Assembly: GCA_023053545.1 (NCBI GenBank) | Contig: JAKZAN010000007.1 | Span: 6,572,001-6,636,000, forward strand | Reading direction: 5' to 3' | From: Lepidurus packardi | Lineage: Eukaryota; Arthropoda; Branchiopoda; Notostraca; Triopsidae | Length of the DNA stretch: 64,000 nucleotides | Program-made: the position numbers and the translations under genes | Shown: positions 38,140 through 48,269 of the stretch, piece after piece | How positions within the stretch are numbered: position 1 is the first letter of the stretch | How the letters are laid out: every line of letters begins with the position of its first letter | The notes under the pieces: model-generated | What the model saw: the letters and a program-made list of their open reading frames with translations, nothing else | Told to the model about the DNA's origin: nothing | Database searches by the model: none

Positions 38140-38700
38140 TAGTGTCTCCTATAATCCTATGCACGAAAATATTATATTATCCTATCCGCCGCTAGGGGTC
38201 TCTTGTCAGTGTAATAGCGCATTTCGCTTGCTGCACTGGTGCAATATTTTTAGACTCTATTTTTAGTCTATATTATCCCGTTCCACTGGGAGGTCCGAGC
38301 CGGTGCACAGACTAGGATGCGCAACGGGAAGTACAAAACAATGCAACATTTGTTGCACTGACTTTTTTGTCAGTGCTAGGATTCAGTGCACATTTTCGTT
38401 TTGGCGCGAATATGAATGCAACTAACATAAGCTACTTCTTATGGTTTTAGTAAATAATTAGTAGTCCAGCTCCAGCAGCGACGACGAATTTGAGGAGCAA
38501 TGTGCTCTTTTACTTGTTTCGAGCAATAAACTGGTTCCCAAAATAAGGAATAATGTGTATGGTACACTTGTATCCAGACGATGAGGTATGCTGTTATCTG
38601 TTAAATAAACATTATTTTATCACTAGCAAAACCTTGTTTCAGAATCGCTCCATTCCCCTTTTCCGTTGGTAGAAGGATGCGTACTAGACTTCAAACATTA
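38140..38700. other. Intergenic stretch with short palindromes
   Basis: It includes the palindrome TGCAACATTTGTTGCA near 38343 and repeated CAGTGCA words, possibly remnants of another small element. No coding region was recognised. Confidence 0.4.
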
Positions 38701-38710
38701 GTCTTAAAGT

Positions 38711-38814
38711 CCAGTTTAGTCTAGTCTAGTTTAGTATATAGTTTAGTTAAGTTTAGTTTGTTTAGTTTAGTTAAGTTTAGTTAAGTTTAGTTTGGTTTAG
38801 TTTAGTTAAGTTAG
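38711..38814. repeat. Degenerate TTTAGT/TTAAG simple repeat
   Basis: About 100 bp of TTTAGT, TTAAG and CTAGT units. It resembles but is not the arthropod telomere repeat TTAGG. Confidence 0.85.
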
Positions 38815-38829
38815 GACGCTTATGCGTTT

Positions 38830-38950
38830 GCTGCTTTTAGACACCTACTACTACATGGCTGAATCCGCTTTTATTCGTTTTGCTGCTTTTAGACACCTCC
38901 TACAACATTGCTGAATCCGCTTTTGTACGTTCTGCTGCTTTAAGATACCT
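38830..38950. repeat. 52-bp tandem repeat, two full copies and one partial
   Basis: Units start GCTGCTTTTAGACACCT at 38830 and 38882, with a diverged partial unit at 38934. Each contains TGAATCCGCTTTT. Confidence 0.85.
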
Positions 38951-39022
38951 CTTACACGCGGCAGTAAGCACAAGTTAGTGCTTCCGTGGCGTACTTTACA
39001 AGACAAGATACCTCCTACATCT

Positions 39023-39064
39023 GGAAGCCTACCGCGGCGCACCAGGGCGTCGCGGTAGGCTTCC
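39023..39064. repeat. GC-rich hairpin (inverted repeat)
   Basis: TGGAAGCCTACCGCGGCGC is followed after a few bases by its reverse complement with one mismatch, giving a stem of about 19 bp. Shortly after, at 39210-39225, AGTTTGAGAACCCTTG resembles the inner side of hAT-type transposon ends; no partner end was found. Confidence 0.7.
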
Positions 39065-39651
39065 AGGGGCGCCTCGAAAGATTCCTATAATCGCATAGAT
39101 GCAGCAATTATAAAGGCCTAAGTTCTAAGGGGTACCGCGCGACTTGAGGATACGTTCTGAGGGGAGTCGCGGCGAATTGGTTATATTGTTAGTGCGCCGC
39201 GAACGAAGAAGTTTGAGAACCCTTGAATAACTATAACTAGGGCATGGCTATGTGGACGGCTGTGATCGACTTAACTCAAACTGAGCCGCCATGACTGTGA
39301 CCAAATCTATCGCGCATTTTGAATCTTTGCTATGGAGACTTGCATGCCACATAATTCCTTTTGTGTTCTAAGCTAAGTGGTAGTATAAACCATTTCACGA
39401 AAGGATAGAAGGCTGTATAGTTTTACTGACCTTTGAATTGCATTGTTTTAGTTAGTTTGGTCCTGATTTTTTTAATTTTTATTTTTATTGTGCTATTGAC
39501 AGTATTTGTAATAAAGCAATTTAACGCTGCATTCTTAAAGAGATTCGTGTGAGTCCGAAGTCCTACTATTATAACAGAATTTAGGACTCAGTATAGCTAC
39601 ACAAAGCATAGCGAAAGAAATTTTGTGCTGATCGACTAATAATCTCAAGCT

Positions 39652-40376
39652 TTAGTAAATTGGGGTGCATAGAGCACGATCAAGTAACGTGCTTAGGTAT
39701 GGGTTGGATGTACAACTTGTAGGAAAGCCCATACAAACTTGACATGTTCGGGAAGGACCATTTTGGATACTGCACGGATATTGGCCTTTGCACTCGTCTA
39801 TGCAATTATATCTCAGAACCACCGGCATGGCCCAATTTGTGTCGATAGTGGCTCCACAAACGCACTCCATCATCGTAATATTTTGACCTGTTTCAATACC
39901 AGCTTTTTTTTGCAATGTCTACGTAAACCTTTTTTTACGAATTGTTACCTCCATATGTTACGTAAGTATTGCCTTGATCCCTGCAAGAGAACCGGGCGAC
40001 CTCCGAGGAAATTCCACAAAGCAGACCGCTTAACGCAGAATTGACATTCTTGGTAAAACATTCTTGTGTTCTGGGATTGTAGCCGTACGAACTACATGAA
40101 TGTATGCCTCTTTGAAAGCACAAAATAGTGCACTCTATGGCAGAAACACCCACAACGTCGGGTTTTTGTATAACTCCGCTGGCTAATTTCATAACATAAT
40201 CAATGCCAGGCACTCTTGCGACGTTATCAATGCATTTGAACGAAGATTTCAGCCCAATACTCCACACTAAAGGAAATACTAAAAAAGGTTTCGTTTAACA
40301 AAGATGTTTTTGAGTTAACACTACTTTTTATCTTACTAAGCCAAAAGTAGATGAAGGACTTGGTGTAATTCGTCAT
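39652..40376 (-). CDS. Small secreted cysteine-rich protein, PAN/apple-like, paralog 1
   Basis: Three exons: 40376-40337, 40278-39949 and 39887-39652, giving 201 residues. The first exon plus the start of exon 2 encode a signal peptide (MTNYTKSFIYFWLIFPLVWS). The mature chain has regularly spaced cysteines and the pattern ECTILCFQRG..CSSYGYNPRTQECF (about residues 65-90), which resembles PAN/apple modules that bind protein or carbohydrate. A second cysteine block (ECVCG, ECKGQYPC, CQVC) fills exon 3. Exon phases and lengths match the gene at 42416-43133, so the two are tandem paralogs. Function is unknown; secretion is inferred from the signal peptide. AATAAA on the minus strand at 39489-39484 is a plausible poly(A) signal. 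Confidence 0.8.
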
Positions 40377-41298
40377 TTTTCCGTGACTGTTATAGACGTC
40401 GTGAGATAAAGGAATGAAAGTGCTTAATTGGAGGAATTAATGGCAGGAATATATTCTCCAATTGTTAAGACGGTCTACTGCGCACCCTTGGGAATGTCTG
40501 TTCATTTGCGGTGTAACGTTTTTGGGTGCGTGTTATAATGTCAATGGAGCATGGTTTCCATTACTAACACCTGGCACATATCGATATTGCCTTCACTGTT
40601 ATTCAGACCAAAATAGGTTTCAAGGTAACTTATATACACTCGTACAAGTACACCTATGCACTACAATTATAAGGTTCATGTTCCAAGTTTAGTTTTCTAT
40701 GATACATTATCTTGTTCGATCGACAGTTCGAGACGTGGGAGGTTTCACATTTTAGTCGAGGAACTTTGTTCTAACTACAACTGCCTACTTCTGACGTTCT
40801 GCAGTGCACTGCCCGTTCGCACCGATTGATATAGATATATAGACACCTTAGTCTGTCACTTTAGCATGTGAATCACAAGATTCTGGAATAAAAAATATCA
40901 AGCGTGTACGTTCTATATTAGATGTACACGCTTCACATTTTCAAACACACTGATATTTAACTGTCATTTTAGCAATTACAGATAATACACGAAAGATATG
41001 TATACATTCTCGAAGTGTTGAAGACACTTTTGAACGCTGAGAAAAAATTTTCCCACCCGTTATTAACCTTGTAAGAAACACTACAATTTTTTCAAATCTA
41101 TTTTGAAATGATAACGTTTTGAAGAGACGCTATAGTTAGAATAGCGCTATAGAATGGTAATTGATAGTTCAATCTTTCAAATAAACCATAAACCGGAAAT
41201 CTGTGAACCTACTTAGACAAAGGCAGAAATATAACTCTATGAACGGCTCCATTCCAACGAAGCTCGCCTGCAGACAATCGACTTGGATCAACTTGCTA
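40377..41298. other. Intergenic, no gene recognised
   Basis: An open stretch at 40462-40692 (+) lacks domain features and paralog support. The rest is A/T-rich with no clear element. Confidence 0.45.
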
Positions 41299-41828
41299 CA
41301 GTGAAAACCGCTTAACATGAAAAACTTGATAATAAAACAAAAGTAATAATATTCCAGTCCGGAAAAAACGCTATGTAATTCCATACAACTGTTTCCTTTT
41401 AACACGAAGCAGAAACCGCCTAACACGAAAAAATTTCGTGTCCCGGAAGAACGATATGATAGTTTTGTTGCAACAAAATATTTTTGTCTTCTTAACAACC
41501 GTCTCCCTCTGCCAATAGGGAAGGGTTGGAGAGCCTTATAGCAACATCCCAGACTTAAGCTCACATTTTTGTCTGTATCGCCCCAAGCCTATGGGGGCAG
41601 TAAAAACATTTCATTTTCATTTACAGTCTGTTAAAATGCTGTAAAATGTATAGACTGTCAATGCTCTAAACTTGTCAATTGTTGAGTATAAACTTATATA
41701 TTAACTCTGTTATCAGGACAGTTTTTTTATTAACTAGGTTTTTCGCATATATCTGTTAGCACGAAATCCTTTTAACACGAAAATAAAAAATATCCTTTCG
41801 ATCCTTTCGTGTTAAGCGGTTTGCACTG
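41299..41828. mobile_element. Pogo/Tigger-like non-autonomous element, 530 bp, TA-flanked
   Basis: The left end CAGTGAAAACCGCTTAACATG is mirrored by the right end CGTGTTAAGCGGTTTGCACTG, and TA flanks both sides (41297-41298 and 41829-41830), the target duplication expected of Tc1-mariner-type elements. Copies of the terminal motif (CCGCCTAACACGAAA near 41410, TTTAACACGAAA near 41770) occur internally. An open stretch across it on the minus strand (41169-41564) is not a recognisable transposase. Confidence 0.8.
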
Positions 41829-41900
41829 TATTGGAATTTCATCCACCGGATATTGGTTTCAAGGGGCAGTAATTTAGATTAGCAAAAAACTATATTGCTT

Positions 41901-43935
41901 GGCATGTCAAGCAGCTAAGGTAACATTCGCTACCTTAAGAATATCATCCAACAATATAGGTAGCATAATGATTGGAACATCGAGTCAGGTGAAAACGTCT
42001 TTTTCATTAGTTATTGCGGTTTATTCGTCATAACGAAATTGCAAACCAGTGGACGGTCTCAAGTGATCAAGTTCAATTTCTCTTGCACGGAAAGTCTCTT
42101 CAAACATATTAATATCTTTATTAGATTTGGAATGTATTTGCGATAGCGAGATGGAAACTTTTTGTGTGTATTCTGTGTACTTAAAATAGGTAGCCCAGCC
42201 AGCAAACGTACTTTTTAAAAACTGCGATCAATCCTTATAAACGCTAAGCATGTTGTTAAAGAGCAACTGCAAGAGCAAACGGATACAAATTGAAAACAAT
42301 TTAGTAATCTTAATACCATCTATTACAATGTTTGAACACTTAAAAACACTTAAATGTCTTTAGCATTAAGCAATTTCGCGAAGTGCAAACGGAAGGTGTT
42401 TATAATACTAAAGGACTAATAAATTGGAGAGCAAACAGCACGGGTAGTTGAAGTGGACATATACGGGTTGTCGCAACTAACGGAAGTATTCGCGCAACTT
42501 TGACATGCTATATTGATTCCAAGAAAAACCATGCAAGGGTATTGGCCACGGCATAGATTTATACAATCATATCCAGTAAGGGTACGCGTAGGCCAAACGC
42601 TACTGACAATGGACCCCGCCATGCATTCCATCATTGTTTTATTCGATCCTAAATAGATAAACAAATATATATATATATTAATATTATATATATATGATTA
42701 TTTACCTCCGTAAGCCACGTACGTACTACCAAGCCTGATTGGCTGATAGCGAGCTTCGCTAATAGAAGTACCGCAGAGCATTCCATCTAATCTAGACGTG
42801 ACATTGCTGGTAAAGCATTTTTGCGTAACAGAATTGTAACCGAACGAAACACATAAATTGCCCCGTTGTGCACAAAGACTAGCGCATTCGAGTGACGAAA
42901 TACCTATCGCATCTGGTGTTGTTATAACACCACCTACATAGTTGATAAGGAAGTCAAGGCCCGACACTCTTGCCGTATTATGGACGCATTTAAACTTCGT
43001 AGAAAACGCACTGCAGTTCCATAGTACTGAAATTACTGAAAAACAGATTTCCTTCTCTTCAGCATTTAATATCTTGCCAATTTGGGAACTTACTGATACA
43101 GAACTTGACGGAAAGCATTTTGAGATTTGTCATTGCTCCGACAAAGTTAACCAAGGTATGACTGTAGTATTCGTGCTACAAATCAGAATTACTCGTTCGA
43201 CGCTGTGCGCATACCTACCACTGTTGACCATGTTATGGTAAAATATATCGTAATACACCGTATATTACTTCCCGTACAAACAGAGTTATTGCCTTCGGAC
43301 ATCCTGTAGCCTCAGTTATTGCTTGGGAAGTCAAACACTTAAGGTAGCATTCGCTGCCACCATCATCCAACAATATGGGTAGCATAACGTGTGCAACGTC
43401 GATTCACGGGAGAATGCCTTTTCATGAGTTATCGCGGCATATTCGTCATAACGTATTATGTGAAGCAGTGGACGGTCTCACATGATCAAGTTCAATTTCT
43501 CTTGCACGGAAAGCCTCTTAAAAAATATTAATATCTTTATTAAGATTTGGAATTTATTTGCGATAGCGAGATTTAAACTTTCTGTGTGTATTCTATGTGC
43601 TTAAAAATACGTAGCCCAGCCAGCAAACGTACTTTTTTAACAACTGCGATCGATCTTTATAAACGCTAAACAACTAAACAACAACAAAGAACAACTGCAA
43701 GAGCAAACTGATTAATATTGAAAACAATTTAGTATTCTTAATGCCTAAAGCTAATCAAGATATGACTGCAGTCTTCTTGCTACAAATCGGAATTACTCGT
43801 TCGACGCTGTGCGCACACCTACCATTACTGTCCAGTTTATGGTAAAAGAACACCATAAACTTCATACTACTTCCTGTACCAGCAGAATTATTGCCTTCAG
43901 ATATCCTTAGTTTCAGTTATTGCTTCCGCATTCTG
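41901..43935. repeat. Tandem segmental duplication; second copy lacks the gene
   Basis: The gene's 3' flank at 41901-42315 recurs at 43328-43745 with scattered differences (for example GGACGGTCTCA..GATCAAGTTC). Its 5' flank at 43137-43330 recurs at 43745-43935 (ATTACTCGTTCGACGCTGTG). In the right copy the two flanks are directly joined, so the segment equivalent to about 42316-43140, which is the whole gene, is absent. Confidence 0.85.
42416..43133 (-). CDS. Small secreted cysteine-rich protein, PAN/apple-like, paralog 2
   Basis: Three exons: 43133-43094, 43035-42706 and 42648-42416, giving 200 residues. Exon lengths (40, 330 and 233) and phases mirror those of the gene at 39652-40376 (40, 330 and 236). 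A signal peptide (MTNLKMLSVKFCIISVLWNC) is followed by FKCVHNTARVSG, then ECASLCAQRG..CVSFGYNSVTQKCF, then a GSTYVAYGG junction shared with the paralog. Exon 3 has the same cysteine order and the same ending (CSPIY against CTPIY). Family-level function is unknown. Matching structure and conserved cysteines argue that both copies are under constraint. The gene lies inside a tandem duplication whose other copy has lost it. Confidence 0.8.
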
Positions 43936-44937
43936 TAATTAATTTGACAACTTCTAGCAAGTGTGGTAGATACAGTACTTAAAAGGATATAGTTTGTCCA
44001 AGACCTTTTTTTACACCAAAGAGCAGCTATACTAACAAAAGTTAGGGAGCTTGGAGTTTCGGGTGGAAGGAAGGTTGCTGGGTTACAAAAGCTACAAAGT
44101 ACAGTTACAAAAGTAAAAAATGTTCGCTGCCGTTGGTCTTATCATTGTCAATATTGTGGAATAAATATCGATTACCATAGATACTCGAATATAACGCGAG
44201 GTTTTTAGGAAACAATTTGGACAAATAATTAGCGGGTCGCGATATATTCGAACCAGTTCGGGTCCCCGAATCTGAACAATAGCGCTGTTTTACACAGCGC
44301 TAAACAATTACACAGATGTAGTTGAAGCAGCATCTGAAGAATTTCGTGAATTGTTTGCAAGTGATGACTCTGACAACGAATTCTATGGATTTTAGGAAAG
44401 TACATTCTAAACTTCGCGTTAAGTGAGGCTTTAATGACACGGGTTATTTTTCAGAAATATCTTGGTGGAATACGCCGAATTCCTGATCCACTGAACGTTA
44501 AAATAAAATTTTTTTGCTGGAACGAGATTCAGATTATTATTAGGCTGTTAACTTTTATGTAGATATCTAAGCCGGACTCCTGAGTATGATTGTAAGAAAT
44601 ACAAATGTAATAATAAAAGAGTACTTAAAACTTTCAAGTCCCCTCTATTTAGTGGTAGTATTTTATCACAGGTTAGTAACCCACCACTTGTACAGTTATA
44701 AGAAACCCGAGTGAAATACAACCATTATTATAACCAACATTGAGCACCTCAAAATATTAAAATTGCACGCGATCAATAAAAAAAGGGTACGGCAAAAGCC
44801 ATCACACTCTGCAGGACTGTCCAATTCCAAATAATTTTATGGCCCTAAAAATCACCAGAAAAATGGATGCAACCATCACATGTACTACAGACAGAGGAAA
44901 ATGCACCAAAGGAACGAAAGAAGGTGAGAAACCGATT
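43936..44937. other. Intergenic with a probable transposon-protein remnant
   Basis: At 44297-44395 (+) a 33-codon open fragment ends FASDDSDNEFYGF and a stop. Such acidic SD-rich ends with a terminal GF are seen in some transposase-derived proteins. Upstream, ACTCGAATATAACGCGAGG near 44189 may be an old element end. Nothing else was recognised. Confidence 0.35.
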
Positions 44938-47685
44938 CTAGAACTGAACGCGACGTTCTTGAGGTGTCGCTCCATTCTCAGTCACCGTCTTCAGCCACCG
45001 GGATAGCTTTCCTACAACTCGCGCCCGACCCACCCACCGCATACTAAGTTTATTTTTTACTACAACTTCACGACCCGAATCGAAACTGGAATGAACTGAG
45101 GGTTCAAAGTCAGGCAACCCCCGGTTACTATCACAAAGACCATCTTTTCTATAACTGGACACTTCATTGACATTAAGGGGTAAATCTTCGCTACTACTTC
45201 GCTTACCATCCTCGTTATCCTCTTGGTTTATCACTTCTACGACATCATTTTCTTCTACATCCTCTAACTGTTCTTCGCCTTCACTTTCTTCTGTATCAGG
45301 AAGAGCTGGATTGGACCACTTTATAGGACGCAAATGTCTGGCAACTCGTAGTTTTTTCCTGCGCTGCCGGCGTAAAGCCAGCGAAACGCTCTTCCGGACG
45401 GAAAAACGAATCTAAGCAAAATTTTGACAACTAAAGATGGAAGAAAGTATCCAGCCATACTTGTTGAGATAAACGCCGCTCGAGGCCACGTAACCAAATG
45501 GGATCCAGATCGCATCCATCTTGGCTGTGTGTTTCATCAGTCAGCCTTTCTTGCAATCGTTCCTGTTCCTTTAGTAGTAAAAGGACCTTAGGTGGAAGCA
45601 AGTTAAAGTGGTGTCAGTAACGAATTATTCAACAATTACCTGCTGCAATGTTTGCTCTAACTTTTCGCTGTCCCCCAAAGACGGAGCTTTCTTCAAGGTT
45701 AATAGACAGGCTTCCGCTTGCTCCAAAGCTTGCAAAACTTCTTGACGTAACGCAGCAAGTTCTGGATCTCGGGAAAGTTGAGTACTATGACCCCGAATCC
45801 GATAAGTCTTCAGGGCGTGGGTAAGCAGCCAGAGTAATGCAGACTCCCAGGTTTTAGTCTCAGATGGAAAATCCGTCGCGACGCCAACATCGACTAGCGA
45901 TCTAGTAGGTCTACCCAAATCCTCAGTTAGAGGAATCTTTGAAGGCGATGCTAATTCACATTCCTGATATTCGGAAGATCGTTCACTAGCGCTGGCATCT
46001 ACTTCACCGAGGAAAATGGTGGAGGAAGTTTCAATTTCGTCGAAGAACGATGAAAGGGCACTATCTTCTGGACTTGTGGCAGCTTCCTTAGCTATTACGC
46101 AATTATCATTCGTAAGAGAAGTAGCTATGATCTCCTGACATTCTACATTTTGCTCACTAATTCTGGTGTCTGGTTCTTTAGGAAGGCGAAGGAGACCATT
46201 CTCTAGTGGACATCTCCCAGCTTCGTTACTGGGCACGATCGAACAAGTTAGAAGGTCAGTTTTTGATTGAGGGATTAAGATCACGCCCGTCTCGCTTGCC
46301 GCGTCTGTTACATAAGCATTAACATGAGTGACTGGAAAGGGAATGGCAGGATCCTCAGGTTCTGTCTCGCTTGCCGCGTCTGTTACATAAGCATTAACAT
46401 GAGTGACTGGAAAGGGAATGGCAGGATCCTCAGACACGGGCGAAGGAATGTTCTGGAGTTTCCCACATACCTTGTGAAACTCATCTTTCCAGGATTGCCT
46501 CTCGTCCTCATCACGCGAAGTCGAAACTGACGAGTTCGCACACGAAGACGCTAAACGTCGTGCCAGTAATCCCCATCCATCAGTAATCCCCACCGCGTTA
46601 GACTGGTGAGGTAAGGATAGTTTTTTACGCAAACGTTCTTGCTCTACGTGGAAAAACCAGTTTGTAGAAATCATTACGGTATTTACAGTCACTACCTTTG
46701 ATTCTATCTATTATATTAGCGACGATTTGTGAAGGTCGGCGATGAGGAGGTCCTTGTAAGCCACGGTAACCGAATGCACCCGATTCGACAGTTTCTAGGC
46801 GCTCTCGCTCTTGACCAAGAAATGCACGTATATCCACTCCTCGGACTACTGAAGGCCCTAGGAATCTTGGCGGAATCCGGGACGGGGATGTAAGAGGCCC
46901 TCCAAATCCTAAGCTGAGTAACACTTCCTCAGGATCCGATTGTCGGAGGCCTAACAAACAGGGTATTTAAAATTAAAAAGATTTCATTAATAAAAAAAAA
47001 TAATGAGCTGCCATATTGTTACCAAGTAAATCATCTATAGGAGAACGGGATTCATACGAAGTTTGAGAAGTAAAGGATGTTTCAGAATGAACAGTTCTAC
47101 GGGCAGCAAAAGCCGCACGCAACATTTCCGCCCGTCCATCATCCTGCCTGGCTTTATGAGCAGCCCTTGAACAGTCGAAAGGACTTGTGGTCGAGGGCAA
47201 AGGATCCGGACTTGCGAAAACGGAAGGCGGTTCCTTGCTGTACTTATACTCTTGTTTTTCGATACGTAAGCGAGCTTGCCTGGTGGATTGGGCTAACTCA
47301 TACAAGGCACTAGGGGTCACAGTCTGCAAAGCAGAGACATTAGGTACGCCAACTTTTCGATGAACAGCCGAACCGCCTAAGTTATACAAACTAAATAAAG
47401 AAATGTATAAAGTATAGGTAGAAATTGGGTACTTTCCATCCTAGTCCCACTTCCTGCACCGCTATCAGGCATATAGATGTCTAGCTCTCTACATGAGATG
47501 AACATGATCAATAATTGTGTGCTCTACGAAATACAAATTGATTACTGATAAGAGCAGGGAGAGGGATCGACAGGATTGCTTTGTTTTGCTAGCCATTCCT
47601 GGACAGGTGATTTGCTCCTGCTTCCCAAGTCTAACTGTGTAGGATTTAGACCACAATCAGGAAATGTAATTGACTTCTCTTGCAT
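44938..47685 (-). CDS. ITPRID/KRAP-family (IP3-receptor-interacting) protein
   Basis: Seven exons: 47685-47546, 47488-47433, 47376-47023, 46950-46696, 46643-45640, 45586-45461 and 45411-44938, encoding 802 residues. The start MQEKSITFPDCG is joined in phase to the rest. The diagnostic block begins in exon 4 with SDPEEVLLSLGFGGP, continues through RIPPRFLGPS and GVDIRAFLGQERERLE, and resembles the IP3R-binding domain of ITPRID1/2 (SSFA2/KRAP) and TESPA1. In vertebrates these proteins tether or position IP3 receptors at the cortex and tune calcium release. Exon 5 holds low-complexity acidic sequence with an exact 75-bp tandem duplication. Exons 5-6 carry Glu/Leu-rich segments that may form coiled coils. 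The C terminus has a basic patch (RRQRRKKLR) and an acidic stretch. The family call rests on one domain. Confidence 0.8.
46289..46433 (-). repeat. In-frame 75-bp tandem duplication within the ITPRID-like gene
   Basis: Two copies (46289-46363 and 46364-46433 onward) show no differences that I can see. They encode a 25-residue unit beginning DPAIPFPVTHVNAY.. twice, the copies joined through EPE. Identity at synonymous positions indicates a recent event, polymorphism or gene conversion. Confidence 0.92.
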
Positions 47686-48269
47686 AGCCAAAATAATACA
47701 CTAAAAAATTGCGTCAGGGTAATCTAGACGACTTTTGCCGCTTTAAAAATCGCGTCCACGTCCCATTAATTGTTTTTTTTTACCTAAAGAAGCTCAAAGG
47801 ATTATTATATAAATATTTATTAACATAGTTTATCCCTTACTTATCTATACGTTCTGACCCAACGGTTTCAAGAAAGAAGTAAAATCTTATTTTCTATCTA
47901 AAAAACGATGCGATGCACAAAAAATTATCTTCGAATCCACAGGTGTCTGTTATACGCGTGACCCCTGAAAATTCTGTTTTGCCGAAGCTCGCAGTCTTAG
48001 CGAAGCCCCCTTTCAATAGGCAAGACACAGTTTTGAACTAATGTTTGTTCGATCTTTTATTGAACTTCTATATTTTTCGTACAAAATGGAAGTCAATTTC
48101 TTTCTTCGTCAAGTCTTTTTTCTTCAAAATCTTTAAGGGTTCCTCACACGCTTGTCTTCCTCTGCTTAACTACTAGCTATCGGAAAATAATAGTATCAAC
48201 GAACGAATGATACCGATCACCCTCATCCAGAAAACGATGTCCTTGGACCAATGGATCTGTAGATCATAT
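47686..48269. other. Intergenic between ITPRID-like gene and NUDCD1
   Basis: It contains the promoter and 5' UTR of the ITPRID-like gene and the 3' UTR of NUDCD1. No further coding sequence was seen. Confidence 0.6.
48056..48061 (-). terminator. Polyadenylation signal of NUDCD1
   Basis: AATAAA on the minus strand, about 210 bases after the stop codon. Confidence 0.45.

Noticed and set aside
37846..38164. Several overlapping open frames rich in Ala/Cys/Thr
   Set aside because: They are all translations of the repetitive foldback element; no homology-like features.
38711..38814. Telomere-like repeat
   Set aside because: The unit is TTTAGT/TTAAG, not the regular TTAGG array of arthropod telomeres, and it lies between normal genes.
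40462..40692. 76-codon open stretch on the plus strand
   Set aside because: No signal, domain or paralog; lies in the promoter region of a minus-strand gene.
41169..41564. 131-codon open stretch (minus)
   Set aside because: It crosses the left boundary of a TA-flanked transposable element and has no domain pattern.
44160..44470. Complete second pogo-like element around the SDNEFYGF fragment
   Set aside because: A possible left end is visible but no matching inverted right end or TA flanks could be defined, so only a remnant is reported.
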